Assembly (NCBI GenBank): GCA_002294045.1 | Contig: DBEP01000107.1 | Coordinates: forward strand, 56,202-120,201 | Reading direction: 5' to 3' | Source of the DNA: Lachnoclostridium sp. UBA903 | GTDB taxonomy: Bacteria > Bacillota > Clostridia > Lachnospirales > Lachnospiraceae | DNA: 64,000 bases | In this document: positions 33,655-43,597 of the stretch, one piece after another | Numbering within the stretch: the first letter of the stretch is position 1 | How the letters are laid out: each line of letters opens with the position of its first letter | Program-made: the position numbers and the translations under genes | Notes under the pieces: generated by a model | The model's input: only the letters and a program-made list of their open reading frames with translations | Database searches by the model: none | Told to the model about the DNA's origin: nothing

Positions 33655-36600
33655 GCTTCCACCAATCCTTTCATCGCCGAGAACTGATTCTTTGTCTGTC
33701 GATAAATCTCAACTCTCGACAGTGCTTTAGGCGAATAGTTATTTTGTGTAAATACAAATGAGTTACCATTGTTTTGAGAATTTTCTCCATTTTGAATTTT
33801 CGCATCGTCCTGCCGGTTCATACCAGTACTGACAGATATCGCCCGTGTTCTGCTGAATAGAGCATTAATCCTGCTCGTTCCAGCTTCCACATTTGACAAA
33901 TCGAGTACCGGTCTAATTGTAGGCTGAGTATCGATATCGCTGTTGATGACGTCGGTAATATTAGAAATGGCCTTACTCAAACCGTTCTTGGCAGATTCTG
34001 CTATTCCAGAACCGGCTTTGTAAGACTTCGACTCGTAGTCTCCAATTGCATTTACAAAGGCCAGGCCAAAGAAATCGCCGATTCTATAACCAACCTTGGA
34101 TGGAGAATGTTCATCAAGTTCTCTCGCGGCTGCTCTTGCTGCTGCGGCTGCCATTGCTCTTGCTCTTGCCTCAGCTTTGTAAGTATTGGCACTAATACCT
34201 GCTGCGAACCCATCCACAAGATAAGAACCGGCTGAATAGAACTGGCTGTAGTAATCCTCAATTCCGCTTACAACTCCGGAAAGACTTGATGTGAATGATT
34301 CTTTAACGGATGCGTCTTTAGACTTCACCCCAGTAATAAATTTAGCCATGCATTCTTGGCCTACACTCTGAAACTCATAATACTTATTCTTGATTGCTGT
34401 TAGACATCCACTTATGATATTTGTGAATGTTGTTCTAGAATTCGTATCCTGGGATTTCACTCCAGCGATAAATTTGATCATGCAGTTGTTACCAGCTATC
34501 TGAAACTCTGATTGTTTGCTGTTGATGGCCGTTATTACCGCTTGAACAAGTGCCGTGAATGTCGTGGTAAGTGCCGTCTTCTCGGCATTAGCTGCGTTAA
34601 TGAACGTTGTCAGCATAGTAGTAGCAACGGTAGTCACTCTGGAATTGGCATTTGTGAACGCACTGATGAACCCCTCGATTCCAGAACTACCAAGAGCGGT
34701 TAGATTCTTACTAAATGTAGACATTCCGCTTGTGTCAACGCTGCTGATTCCCGTTGCAAGGTCTACCAATTTCCTAAACTCCGCAATAACACCGGATAGC
34801 TGAGAGGTATTAACAGTGCTCACACTAGAATAGTACGAAGCGAACGATTGACCAAAGGATACCAATTTTGTTCCAAAAGCAGCAATATCGTTATCTCCAG
34901 TAAACCAACTTACAATGCCGCCACTATTCGGAAGATTTGTCGATAACTCGGACAAAGCTTTTGCTGCATTTGCGGAGTTCATTACCACATTAGCATCCAA
35001 ACCTCTTACGCTGTCGGCATACGTTTTAAGACTAGGCCCAAATGCCGCTAATTCAGTTCCAAATGTAGAAAGAGTGTTGTCGCCAGTAAACCAGCTTACA
35101 GCTCCTCCTTGGTTTGGCAAGTTATTTGACATTTCTGCTAAAGCTTTTGCGGCATTAGCAGAATTGAGAATAACATTCGGCTCTAATCCTCTTACACTGT
35201 CGGCATATGTTTTCAATACCGGACCAAATTTGGCAAGCTCATCTGCGAAACTCGATAAGCTATTATCGCCAGTGAACCAACTTACAACTCCGCCTTGGTT
35301 TGGTAGATTACTAGCCATTTCGGCAAGTGTCTTAGCTGCATTCGCAGAATTTATTACAACGTTAGCGTCAAGTCCTTTTACACTGTCAGCATAAGCCTTA
35401 AGTTTAGGACCAAATTCAGCAAGTTCTTCGGCAAATGCTGACAAACTATTTTCACCGGCGAACCAACCAGCTACTCCACCACTATTGGGTATCTCTTTTG
35501 CAAACTCGGCAAGTGCCTTAGCAGCATTCGCAGATGACTCCACGACAGAACCGTCAACACCCTTAATAGATTCATAGTAATCGTTAAAATATGGACCGAA
35601 TTCTGCCAGTTCTTTGCCGAACTTAGTCATCGAAGATCCACCAGTAAACCAGGATGTCAGACCTTCGAGAATATTTGCGGCTGTAAGAATAAGAATTGTT
35701 TCGGCTAGAGCTCTTACGCCGTCCATAGTTGAAGCGTCGATACTTTTTGCCCCTTCTATAAACGGTTGTATATTAGTCATGAACGTTGATAAATCAGATC
35801 CAATCTTAGGAAAGCTGCTAGAAACACCGCCCATAAAACCACCGATAATACCGCCGATAAACGAACCAATAGCATTCCCAATGCCTTGCATCAGCTCGGC
35901 ACCTTCATTAATCAGCCAGTTCAATCCCGGAAGTTGTGCTAAAGCTCCAATAGCCGCCAATACAAGCGCCAGTTCAGCTATTACGACGCCCATTCCAAGG
36001 ACTCCGACCATAGCACCAGGCACTAATGCAGCCACAGCTGATAAAGCAACCATTATAGCAGACAACAGACCGATACCCACAATACCTTTGAGTAAGGCGT
36101 CGACATCTATTCCGCTAAGAGCATCCACGATGCCGGAGAAGAACGCCATTAGTACATCAATAGCTGCTTTGATTAGGCCTGGTAGATTTCTAGCTACACC
36201 CTCGAGAACTCCAATGAGAAACTGGAATATAGAGTCAACAATCTGGGGGGTATACTCGACAAGGGCCACTAATACTCCAGCGACAAGCTCCAGAACACCA
36301 TTAGCGATTGCAGGAACACATTCTACCAGTACGTCAATAAGACTAAGAACTATGGCTTTAACCGCTTCTCCGATAGCAGGTGCGCCTTCTGCAATAACAC
36401 CGCAGAATGCTATAATTCCTTCACCAATCTTTTCAATTACTGCTGGAATAAGGCTTGCTACTCCTGTAATAACGACAGTCAATGAGGCCACGATAGCCGT
36501 TGCCCCGGCCGCTCCGGCCGCTGCCAATGCTGTGAATCCTACCGCCAAAGCCGACAAACCAGCCCCAGCAGCAAGTAAACCTGCTCCGATTCCAAGCACG

Positions 36601-39600
36601 CCAACTCCGATAAGAGCGAATGCCCCACCGAGAGCTAAAATCGTAGGTACAAGGGGAGTGAGCACTGCTCCGGCCACACCAATAACAGTAAATGCCCCAG
36701 CGATAGTTGCAAGTCCCTTCGCAATTGACTCCCAACTCATAGCTCCTAAGATACTTAAAACTGGGGTTAACGCCGCTAAAGCTGCCACTGCTACAAGCAT
36801 GGCCACTGATCCGGCTAAGGTTCCATTCATCGCATTAAGACCAATCGCAAGAATACCCATAGAACCGCCCAAAGTAACTAACCCTTTAGCGATTTCTTCC
36901 CAACTCATTCCGCCCATCTTATCAAGAGCATTCGCCAAGATAACAAGAGCTGTTGATACGGCTATTAATCCTGCACTGATGCCAACCATGTTTTTGGGCA
37001 TGAAATTAACAGCTACAGTAACCGCAAGCAAAGCGCCAGCCATACCAGTAAGACCTTTCGCAAGTTCTTCCCATGACATTGAAGCCATGTCTTGAACAGC
37101 GGAAGCAAAGATTTTCATTGCCGCTCCAATAGCAATAAGGGCAACGCCGGTTGAGATGACATGTTTTGCATTTCCGGTAAGGTTTGTGAATATAGCGATT
37201 TCGGCAAGTAGCACACCAATAGCGGTAAGACCCTTTCCAATTTCGCCCCAGTTCATTTGGGCAAAATCCGCGCACGCAGAAGCGAGAATCTTTATGGCTG
37301 CGGCAAGAATGACAATCCCTGTCGCAGTTGTAATAGATTTACCACTGAATTTGGCAGTGTTCAGAAATAGAGAAATTTCTGCCATCAGAACGCCAACTCC
37401 AACTAAACCCTTAGCAAGCTCACCCCAACTAAGTTGAGACAGATCCTCACAAGCAGAAGCTAAGATTTTAATAGCCGCTGCAAATATAACCATCTGAGTA
37501 GCTCCCTTAATCATCGTAGAGGAACCGCTACCCATAATTTTAGCAGCAGCGACCATTGTTGCTGTCAATCCAACAACCCCGACCAACCCTGTAACCATCT
37601 CATCAAAGTCAAGTTCGCCTATCTTCTTCAAAGCTGAAGCAAGAATAAGGACCGCTACGGAAATACTGATCATAGCTGCACAGGTCTTTGTAACACCTGT
37701 AAGATTTCCACTGATTTTGCCAAACAGGGCCATTGAACCCATTAAATCGGCAAATAGAACAGTGATTGCACCAAGAGAAGCACTTAGTTTTTCGCTATCA
37801 ATCAAGGATATAACCAAGATAGATGCGGCGAGAATACCAATAGCACTCGCAATCTTAAGTAATGTACCGGCTTTAAGTTGAGTTTGATAAGCTTCTAAAC
37901 AACCTCTTACACCATCGAAAATATCAACAATACCATCAGTAAGATCTTGAAATCCCTTAAAGGTGTCCGTAACACTTTTCAAAAACTTCATGAGACCTAT
38001 ACCAATGCCTCCAGCAATAAGGCTATTTATAATATCCAGAAATCCGTCAAAGTCAGCGTTTCCAATCTTTTCAACAAGACCTCCGGTCAATGAACCTAGT
38101 GCAGAAGCAATACCACCAACTATAGTTTTAACCCCTTTCCATAAAGCTTCGAGAGCCTGTAGGAATTTACTGTTAGCTAATGCTTCACCCATCAGTTCTA
38201 TTGCGACTACTACGCCCGACTTCATTTCACCGGCAGCTTCTCCAACCTGAGACATTCTTTCATGTACCCTTTTGAGAAACGAATGAAATATCTCCAAACC
38301 AGGAAAATTAAATTTCTCACCAACCGCTTTGATAAAATCTTTAACTGCGGTGGCTGCGGTTTTAACGAAACCAACAAGACCCTGCATAGCTTTATTAAAG
38401 ATATCAGTAGTCTTTATCGTTTCGTCGAGCTGAACAAGCCAATCACCCCAAGATGCGGTTACACCTAGGATGCCGCCACCAAGAGTGCTAAATCCTCCGA
38501 ATAGGGGACTAACTGCATTAAAAACAGCTACAAAAGCTTGTCTGATAATATCCAGAACAGCAAATAAACCTTTAAAGGTAGATTTGAGATTTGCAGATGT
38601 ATTTTCACTAAGCTTAAGCTTTGCCGTTAGATTACGAAGACCCTCACTAAAGGCAACTAACTGTTTAGCCGTGATAGGGGGGAATATCTCTCTGAAAGCC
38701 TCTTTGACTGGTGTAATAATACTAACTACACCCTCAAATGCGTTTCGTACAGCTTCTATTACTGCTGTTCGACCGCCAAGGTCTTTCCAACCTTGAAGCA
38801 TCTCATTTCGAGCATTAGCAGATTCGTTGATAATACCACCAAGAACGTCACTTACCTCGGTCAGAAGTTCTTTGGCTTCTTCAAAATCACCAATAATAAT
38901 TTCCCAGCTCTGCGTCCATCCAGACTGCGCGGCTTCCTTAAGAGTATCCCAAAGCTGAGTAAAAGTTTTGACTTTGGTCGCAGCATCATTAGCAGTTTGA
39001 CCCATTTTAATGATGGATTTTATCTGCTCTTCGGTATAACCCATTGTACGAAGCTGGTCTTCATTAAGATCACCAGTGAACTTAGCCAGAGTTTCTGTCA
39101 AAACCTCGGATGTAAGCCATCCGTTCTTCAATGTTTCACGGAAGCTACCTTCATCTTTAATCATCTGGTCGATTGCAATACCATGAACCTTAACAGTTTC
39201 CTTTAATGCGTCTTGGAAAACAGCGCCACCCATACCAGCGTTAACAACCGAGTTCCAGTCCTGTAATTTTACAGTACCAGAAGCTAATGCCTGAGAAAGC
39301 TGATACATTGCCGTACTTGCTTGTTGTGATGTAGAACCTGACACAGCTGCAAGGTTTGCAATACCTTTAATTGCTGATACTGATTGATCCAAATCCACGC
39401 CAGCTGCCGTAAACGTACCAATATTACGGGTCATTTCCGTAAAATTGTAGATTGTCATATCGGCATACTTATTCAACTCGTCGAGCGCATTATTTACTTG
39501 ATCTAAGGTCGTCCCTTTAGAAGAAGTATTTGCTAAGATCGTTTGAACAGCGTTAATCTGTGTCTCATATTCCGCGAAACCTGTTTTGATAGGGTCAATA

Positions 39601-39905
39601 GTCAAAGCAGAAACAATTTTCTTTCCTGCATTCAAAGCCGAGTTTGTTATGTTAGCAAGGGCGGTTATTGCCATGACTTCGAGAGCCGAAAACTTAACTC
39701 GAACCGTCTCAACGGCACCACTAAGTCCTGACATATTGCAGTTTTTAGCTGCCGCATTTACGTTTTCCAAGCCTTTGGCCGCGCCTTCAAGGTTCAAACT
39801 TCGTTTTAGTTTGTCAATCGTTGATAAGCTGGTTTGAACATTGTTTTCAAACTGTTTATTGTCAAAACGCATTTCAACGACTCTTTGATCGACGGTCGTA
39901 CTCAT
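33651..39905 (-). CDS. Tape measure protein
   Basis: The 2084-residue protein fixes tail length and is threaded through the tail tube. An N-terminal TP901-type region (IANLAAVSGSTSQQASTAMY) is followed by helical segments. Near residues 750-1150 lies a series of hydrophobic repeats of about 60 residues (LSWGELAKGL, NWGEIGKGL, MSWEELAKGL). Further C-terminal are 62-residue repeats with WFTGDN. At the usual 0.15 nm per residue the tail would be roughly 0.3 micrometre long. It overlaps its neighbours by four bases at both ends. Confidence 0.88.
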   Translation of the reverse strand: MSTTVDQRVVEMRFDNKQFENNVQTSLSTIDKLKRSLNLEGAAKGLENVNAAAKNCNMSGLSGAVETVRVKFSALEVMAITALANITNSALNAGKKIVSALTIDPIKTGFAEYETQINAVQTILANTSSKGTTLDQVNNALDELNKYADMTIYNFTEMTRNIGTFTAAGVDLDQSVSAIKGIANLAAVSGSTSQQASTAMYQLSQALASGTVKLQDWNSVVNAGMGGAVFQDALKETVKVHGIAIDQMIKDEGSFRETLKNGWLTSEVLTETLAKFTGDLNEDQLRTMGYTEEQIKSIIKMGQTANDAATKVKTFTQLWDTLKEAAQSGWTQSWEIIIGDFEEAKELLTEVSDVLGGIINESANARNEMLQGWKDLGGRTAVIEAVRNAFEGVVSIITPVKEAFREIFPPITAKQLVAFSEGLRNLTAKLKLSENTSANLKSTFKGLFAVLDIIRQAFVAVFNAVSPLFGGFSTLGGGILGVTASWGDWLVQLDETIKTTDIFNKAMQGLVGFVKTAATAVKDFIKAVGEKFNFPGLEIFHSFLKRVHERMSQVGEAAGEMKSGVVVAIELMGEALANSKFLQALEALWKGVKTIVGGIASALGSLTGGLVEKIGNADFDGFLDIINSLIAGGIGIGLMKFLKSVTDTFKGFQDLTDGIVDIFDGVRGCLEAYQTQLKAGTLLKIASAIGILAASILVISLIDSEKLSASLGAITVLFADLMGSMALFGKISGNLTGVTKTCAAMISISVAVLILASALKKIGELDFDEMVTGLVGVVGLTATMVAAAKIMGSGSSTMIKGATQMVIFAAAIKILASACEDLSQLSWGELAKGLVGVGVLMAEISLFLNTAKFSGKSITTATGIVILAAAIKILASACADFAQMNWGEIGKGLTAIGVLLAEIAIFTNLTGNAKHVISTGVALIAIGAAMKIFASAVQDMASMSWEELAKGLTGMAGALLAVTVAVNFMPKNMVGISAGLIAVSTALVILANALDKMGGMSWEEIAKGLVTLGGSMGILAIGLNAMNGTLAGSVAMLVAVAALAALTPVLSILGAMSWESIAKGLATIAGAFTVIGVAGAVLTPLVPTILALGGAFALIGVGVLGIGAGLLAAGAGLSALAVGFTALAAAGAAGATAIVASLTVVITGVASLIPAVIEKIGEGIIAFCGVIAEGAPAIGEAVKAIVLSLIDVLVECVPAIANGVLELVAGVLVALVEYTPQIVDSIFQFLIGVLEGVARNLPGLIKAAIDVLMAFFSGIVDALSGIDVDALLKGIVGIGLLSAIMVALSAVAALVPGAMVGVLGMGVVIAELALVLAAIGALAQLPGLNWLINEGAELMQGIGNAIGSFIGGIIGGFMGGVSSSFPKIGSDLSTFMTNIQPFIEGAKSIDASTMDGVRALAETILILTAANILEGLTSWFTGGSSMTKFGKELAEFGPYFNDYYESIKGVDGSVVESSANAAKALAEFAKEIPNSGGVAGWFAGENSLSAFAEELAEFGPKLKAYADSVKGLDANVVINSANAAKTLAEMASNLPNQGGVVSWFTGDNSLSSFADELAKFGPVLKTYADSVRGLEPNVILNSANAAKALAEMSNNLPNQGGAVSWFTGDNTLSTFGTELAAFGPSLKTYADSVRGLDANVVMNSANAAKALSELSTNLPNSGGIVSWFTGDNDIAAFGTKLVSFGQSFASYYSSVSTVNTSQLSGVIAEFRKLVDLATGISSVDTSGMSTFSKNLTALGSSGIEGFISAFTNANSRVTTVATTMLTTFINAANAEKTALTTTFTALVQAVITAINSKQSEFQIAGNNCMIKFIAGVKSQDTNSRTTFTNIISGCLTAIKNKYYEFQSVGQECMAKFITGVKSKDASVKESFTSSLSGVVSGIEDYYSQFYSAGSYLVDGFAAGISANTYKAEARARAMAAAAARAAARELDEHSPSKVGYRIGDFFGLAFVNAIGDYESKSYKAGSGIAESAKNGLSKAISNITDVINSDIDTQPTIRPVLDLSNVEAGTSRINALFSRTRAISVSTGMNRQDDAKIQNGENSQNNGNSFVFTQNNYSPKALSRVEIYRQTKNQFSAMKGLVEA
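34861..35700 (-). repeat. Five tandem 186-bp repeats inside the tape measure gene
   Basis: The TAAACCA-like anchor encoding WF[TA]G recurs at 34901, 35087, 35273, 35459 and 35645, an exact 186-bp (62-codon) period. Each unit encodes the pattern NAAKALAExxxxxPNxGG followed by WFTGDN, ELAxFGPxLKxYADSV and GLxxNV. Confidence 0.85.
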
Positions 39906-40279
39906 AGCTTAGTAACCTCCCTCCATGCGTTATTTGCAATTTGGTCAAAAATAGGCTGGATAGCAGGATTGATGTAATCTCGCCCCTGTACCCAGCCGCC
40001 GGTTCCCGTCCCATGCCCATACTGTAGAATAATGGCTATTGGAACTCCATTTTGAATATTAGAGTTGTAAAAAGTAATCGTTGCAGTCCCGTTTCGGTTT
40101 ACAATCTTGTAATACCACGAATTTGCTGTTTGTCCGGAGTCGACAGGTGTTGCAGACGCAAGGGCGGCCACTCCCTCCCGACCGTACTTGTCGAGATCTC
40201 CGAGACGAACGGCCTCTTTGCTTTTCTCTAAGAAACGTGTCAGTTTAGAGAAGTCACCCTTTTGTCTGAAACTTATCAT
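39902..40279 (-). CDS. HK97 gp10-like tail-joining protein
   Basis: The 125-residue protein has features of the HK97 gp10 family: a basic N-terminus, ASATPVDSGQTANSWYYKIV near 42-61 and LQYGHGTGTGGWVQGRDYINPA near 86-107. The family usually acts in head-tail joining or as tail terminator and is normally encoded next to the head-closure gene. Here it sits between the endolysin and the tape measure genes. Its stop overlaps the tape measure start by four bases. Confidence 0.75.
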   Translation of the reverse strand: MISFRQKGDFSKLTRFLEKSKEAVRLGDLDKYGREGVAALASATPVDSGQTANSWYYKIVNRNGTATITFYNSNIQNGVPIAIILQYGHGTGTGGWVQGRDYINPAIQPIFDQIANNAWREVTKL

Positions 40280-40297
40280 ACGAATTCTCCTCTCCTT

Positions 40298-41230
40298 TTA
40301 TAGAAGTTCGTTCACTCTCTTCTGCACAGCAGAGTAGTCATATCCGGCTTTAGTTATACGGTCTTTTCTGTCTTGACCGTTGCCCCATAGACCTTGAAGG
40401 ACTTCTCGTGCGATTTCATCAACACTCTTCTTCGATGTTGTTGCCACTGCCGTCCCGCTCTTTGTAGTAATATAGGTGTCAAATCCTGCTGCTTTGAGCT
40501 TAGAGGCCATAGCATCGGCATTTGTTTTCTTACTGTAAGCGCCTACCTGAATCTTATAAAGATTATCAACCTTCACCATGTAAGTCTCAAAACCTTTAGC
40601 TTTTACTTTAGCCAACATTACGTCGGCGTTAGTTTTGTTGCTAAATGCGCCAGTCTGAACCCGATACAACACTTCCGAAGTCCGGTCGGTCTTATCAGCA
40701 GAAGAAACACCGAGTTTAGTGTTTACTTCAGATGCAATCTGACCGAGACGGTTGTAGATATAATCGCCAGGACAGGACTTGTTAGCAAACCAACGATGAA
40801 CTGTCATGTTCTGCTTGTCCGGCTGTCCAATAAAAGACTTGTCGGCCTTCCATTTAAGTTCTTTGATACCATTACGCTTACAAATATCAGTACAAAGCTC
40901 GATAAGAGCCTTGTGAACCCTGTCATTAATTGCGTAAGGATGCGTCGTATCGCTCGCACATTCTATAGTAATAGCACGATTATCATTTGCAACGTTGGAT
41001 GAACACCAAGAACGATCTTTTTCCTCAACATACATTCCGATTCGCCCATCCGAACCAATTCCATAGTTGGAAGAAGCCTGTTTAGACGCCGGTGCGAAGA
41101 CATTACCCAAAGTCTCAACAGATAATTGTCCAACCATGCAATGAATTGTAATAGTGTCAATCTTATGATTTCTCGAAGTCGATTTATTAGGGCTGATTTT
41201 TGTATAACCAACCAGTGGGCTGTTACTCAT
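40298..41230 (-). CDS. Endolysin: amidase with SPOR and Cpl-7-like domains
   Basis: The 310-residue enzyme cleaves the N-acetylmuramoyl-L-alanine bond. The N-terminal Amidase_2 domain has zinc ligands His30 (TITIHCMV), His145 and Cys153 (HRWFANKSCPGDYI). Two SPOR-type repeats follow (YRVQTGAFSNKTNAD near 189-203; YKIQVGAYSKKTNAD near 225-239), then a CW_7/Cpl-7-like wall-binding tail (VDEIAREVLQGLWGNGQDRK). No signal peptide, so release needs the adjacent holin. Start follows AAGGAGG. Confidence 0.88.
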   Translation of the reverse strand: MSNSPLVGYTKISPNKSTSRNHKIDTITIHCMVGQLSVETLGNVFAPASKQASSNYGIGSDGRIGMYVEEKDRSWCSSNVANDNRAITIECASDTTHPYAINDRVHKALIELCTDICKRNGIKELKWKADKSFIGQPDKQNMTVHRWFANKSCPGDYIYNRLGQIASEVNTKLGVSSADKTDRTSEVLYRVQTGAFSNKTNADVMLAKVKAKGFETYMVKVDNLYKIQVGAYSKKTNADAMASKLKAAGFDTYITTKSGTAVATTSKKSVDEIAREVLQGLWGNGQDRKDRITKAGYDYSAVQKRVNELL

Positions 41231-41232
41231 TA

Positions 41233-41544
41233 TTAATCCTCCTTAATACTTTGAATCTGTTTAATCATCTGAACGACTTTATCGTAACCAACCGTAGAGA
41301 CCAGAAAGCCGAGATACATAAGAATAACAATTTCAACTCCAATCTTTACAGAAAAGATGATGTCGTTCATGATAATATAGATAACACAAATAGCACATGC
41401 AATTACGACTGAAAGAATAGCGGCTAGAACATTTGAAGAGTACTTAACGTTTGTGCCGTCGAGCAACTTCTTAACTCCTTCGACCGTAAGATTGGTAGCA
41501 ACAGAAACGATCAAAAGAGCTGTAGTTAAAAAAGAAAATGGCAT
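41233..41544 (-). CDS. Phage holin
   Basis: The 103-residue membrane protein begins MPFSFLTTALLIVSVATNLT and has three or more hydrophobic segments. It ends with a charged tail (QMIKQIQSIKED) two bases before the endolysin gene. Context and topology fit a holin that lets the endolysin cross the membrane. The start at 41544 follows AAAGGAGG; an ATG eleven codons upstream lies inside the previous gene. Confidence 0.75.
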   Translation of the reverse strand: MPFSFLTTALLIVSVATNLTVEGVKKLLDGTNVKYSSNVLAAILSVVIACAICVIYIIMNDIIFSVKIGVEIVILMYLGFLVSTVGYDKVVQMIKQIQSIKED

Positions 41545-41557
41545 GGTTAAACCTCCT

Positions 41558-41851
41558 TTATTCAATAGGCTCGTCATTTGACGGCGTGTCTTGAAGTAAC
41601 TTGTTTAGTCTCTTTTCACGTTCTTCGAAAAAGGTTTCGAAAAGCGCTTTTAGAAAATAACCAATCATTACTCCGATAACAGTGCTGGCAATAGTGCTGG
41701 AAAGTGATTCCGCAATTTGCTCCTTTCCCATAAAAGCAAGAATGTACGATAACTGTAGATCCACCAATGAGACGATGAGAATCGCAGTAACCGCTTTCTT
41801 TGTAAAAGTTGTAAGCCACGTCTTATAACGTGTTTTTTGTTTATTTTTCAT
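41558..41851 (-). CDS. Second holin-like membrane protein
   Basis: The 97-residue protein has a basic N-terminus (MKNKQKTRYKTW), two membrane segments (AVTAILIVSLVDLQLSYIL and TIASTVIGVMIGYFLKALF) and an acidic/basic C-terminal tail. It precedes the holin by 13 bp and may be an antiholin or holin partner. Start follows GAGGTA. Confidence 0.6.
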   Translation of the reverse strand: MKNKQKTRYKTWLTTFTKKAVTAILIVSLVDLQLSYILAFMGKEQIAESLSSTIASTVIGVMIGYFLKALFETFFEEREKRLNKLLQDTPSNDEPIE

Positions 41852-41863
41852 TACCTCATTACC

Positions 41864-42406
41864 TCATCCTCTCGTATTTAATTGCTTTCTACGAGCAGCG
41901 TTTAAAACAGAATTTCGACTCATAATGTCTTTCTTACTTCTCTTTTTAGGTGGCTGATTTTTAATGTCACAAACCTTAATTAAAGTGAGAAGTCGATTAA
42001 GATGCCATTTCTGACACTCAAATGGGATGTTTAAGGCTATCATCCAGTAGTAGATAAGCTCCGCTGTGATCTGCTCTCCGCTATATCTTCCAGTCTTATC
42101 CTCTGAAAAATAAGTAGCAGTCATAGGAGTTTCTATATATTTGTTAACTTGGTCGATGTTTTCGTTAGTAAGATATTGATATACCTCGGGATTGACGTTC
42201 TGCGTGATTGTCATACTTTTTATGTAATCCAAAGTTTCTTCGAACGTTTTTTCCTGTTTAGAAAGAAACGCCTTACACCATTTGGATTCCCATTTTGAAA
42301 GAGAGACGAGAGAATGCTCCAATTGCAGCGTCTGTCCCTTCGAGTAAACAAATTCTTGCTTTTGTTCATCCCATTGCTCGACGGCTGGTATTGTAAGTTG
42401 AAGCAT
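41864..42406 (-). CDS. Phage Gp15-like tail protein
   Basis: The 180-residue protein (MLQLTIPAVEQWDEQKQEFV at the start, WMIALNIPFECQKWHLNRLL near 126) lies just after the tail chaperone and before the lysis genes. Size and position match the second tail assembly chaperone or Gp15-type proteins. It has its own GGGAGG ribosome site, and no shift-prone site joins it to the previous gene. Confidence 0.6.
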   Translation of the reverse strand: MLQLTIPAVEQWDEQKQEFVYSKGQTLQLEHSLVSLSKWESKWCKAFLSKQEKTFEETLDYIKSMTITQNVNPEVYQYLTNENIDQVNKYIETPMTATYFSEDKTGRYSGEQITAELIYYWMIALNIPFECQKWHLNRLLTLIKVCDIKNQPPKKRSKKDIMSRNSVLNAARRKQLNTRG

Positions 42407-42432
42407 CTCTCAGACCTCCCATTACTTTTTTT

Positions 42433-42831
42433 CTACATCGTAGCCGGGTGCAGAGCCGGTGTCTGCTTGGGCATATCACCAGGAACAATTCCGTTGACAA
42501 ACTTACCAGCAGCATCGGCATCCGTAGCCAGCTCCATGAACAATTGAGAATACGCCTCGGTGTGGGAAAAAGCCGTGGCAATTTCATCAGACTTAACAAA
42601 TCTCTTCCCGTCGGGACTTTTCTCGCCGTACGCTTTCAATACCAGTTCTTTGAAAATCTTAATAATGGCAGGGGAGTCTTGGGCGGCGACAATCCTTGTA
42701 ATCATTTCGGCAAGACCGCCGTTTGTACTCATCTCCATCTCCATTACTTCAGCTTTAGAAAGGTTGAAGTAAAAATCCTCGGTTCTTTCGGAGCCGTTGT
42801 AATCGGTATAAGTAATGGTTTTCTTTAACAT
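42433..42831 (-). CDS. Tail assembly chaperone
   Basis: The 132-residue protein begins MLKKTITYTDYNGSERTEDF and contains FNLSKAEVMEMEMS and a helical middle part, the layout of GpG-type tail chaperones that coat the tape measure before tube assembly. It follows the major tail protein gene. The start at 42831 follows AAAGGAG. Confidence 0.68.
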   Translation of the reverse strand: MLKKTITYTDYNGSERTEDFYFNLSKAEVMEMEMSTNGGLAEMITRIVAAQDSPAIIKIFKELVLKAYGEKSPDGKRFVKSDEIATAFSHTEAYSQLFMELATDADAAGKFVNGIVPGDMPKQTPALHPATM

Positions 42832-42921
42832 AATAATTTTTCTCCTTTCAAATAAAAAAAGGGAGCCGCCAGCCAATCAGCTGAAACGACTCCCTAAGCG
42901 AATTAATGTGATAATTGTTGT

Positions 42922-43584
42922 TTAGCCTTCTGCAACTCCGAGCAAAGTAATGATTTCATCAGGCAGGGGCAATCTCGGCTCGGTATCTGTACCGCCATAC
43001 AGAATTGCCTCCAGAGCGGTCAACTTCGTAGCGTCAACTTTCTTGGATTCAATAGTGATTTGAGCAGTGGGCTTGAATCCGGGTACATTAACGGGTGTAG
43101 TTGTAACTTCCCAAGAGAAAGTAATAGCCTCGGGGCTATCGTTGATTGTCGAGTACCCCTTCTCAGAAGGAGCTGCCAAAGCGCCGTAAATCAAATGAAG
43201 TTTGTACCCATAATCATTACCGTCGGCATCGTTTCCGAGAACCGTCCGGTAGCAAAGGCCGAAAGTCTTACGATTTTGCTGACCGATCAATACACCCGGA
43301 GCAATTTCTGCGGAACCGTCACATGCTGCAAATTCATCGGGGTATGTATATGCCTCGATGGTGGCACCAAACTCTTCTGCCGATACAAGGTTCAAGTATT
43401 TAATATTGTCGGCATAAATGGGGGAAGCTTCTGCTCCAGAAGGGCTCTCAGTTACAGCGGTAAGACCGTTCCAAGCAACACCCTTATCATACGTACCACC
43501 CGTTTTGGTCGGGTAAAGAACGCCTTGGCTTACGCCGGTTTCATAAAATCGCTTGCCGGTTTCGTCCCAAACAAGTTTACTCAT
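42922..43584 (-). CDS. Major tail protein
   Basis: The 220-residue protein forms the tail tube of a siphophage. Seen are the N-terminal SKLVWDETGKRFYETGVSQG and AWNGLTAVTESPSGAEASPI, and the beta-rich FGLCYRTVLGNDADG and PTAQITIES stretches typical of this family. The start at 43584 follows AAGGAGG. It lies between the tail completion and chaperone genes, as expected. Confidence 0.82.
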   Translation of the reverse strand: MSKLVWDETGKRFYETGVSQGVLYPTKTGGTYDKGVAWNGLTAVTESPSGAEASPIYADNIKYLNLVSAEEFGATIEAYTYPDEFAACDGSAEIAPGVLIGQQNRKTFGLCYRTVLGNDADGNDYGYKLHLIYGALAAPSEKGYSTINDSPEAITFSWEVTTTPVNVPGFKPTAQITIESKKVDATKLTALEAILYGGTDTEPRLPLPDEIITLLGVAEG

Positions 43585-43597
43585 AAATTTGTCCTCC

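Noticed and set aside
35614..37095. A 493-codon plus-strand open frame rich in Pro, Ala, Thr and Ile
   Set aside because: It lies wholly opposite the hydrophobic repeat part of the tape measure gene; its composition is the complement of Ala/Gly/Val codons and there is no ribosome site.
42406..42880. A programmed frameshift joining the tail chaperone and the 180-residue protein, as in many siphophages
   Set aside because: The A-rich run lies after the first stop codon and the second gene has its own GGGAGG and ATG, so no frameshift is needed.
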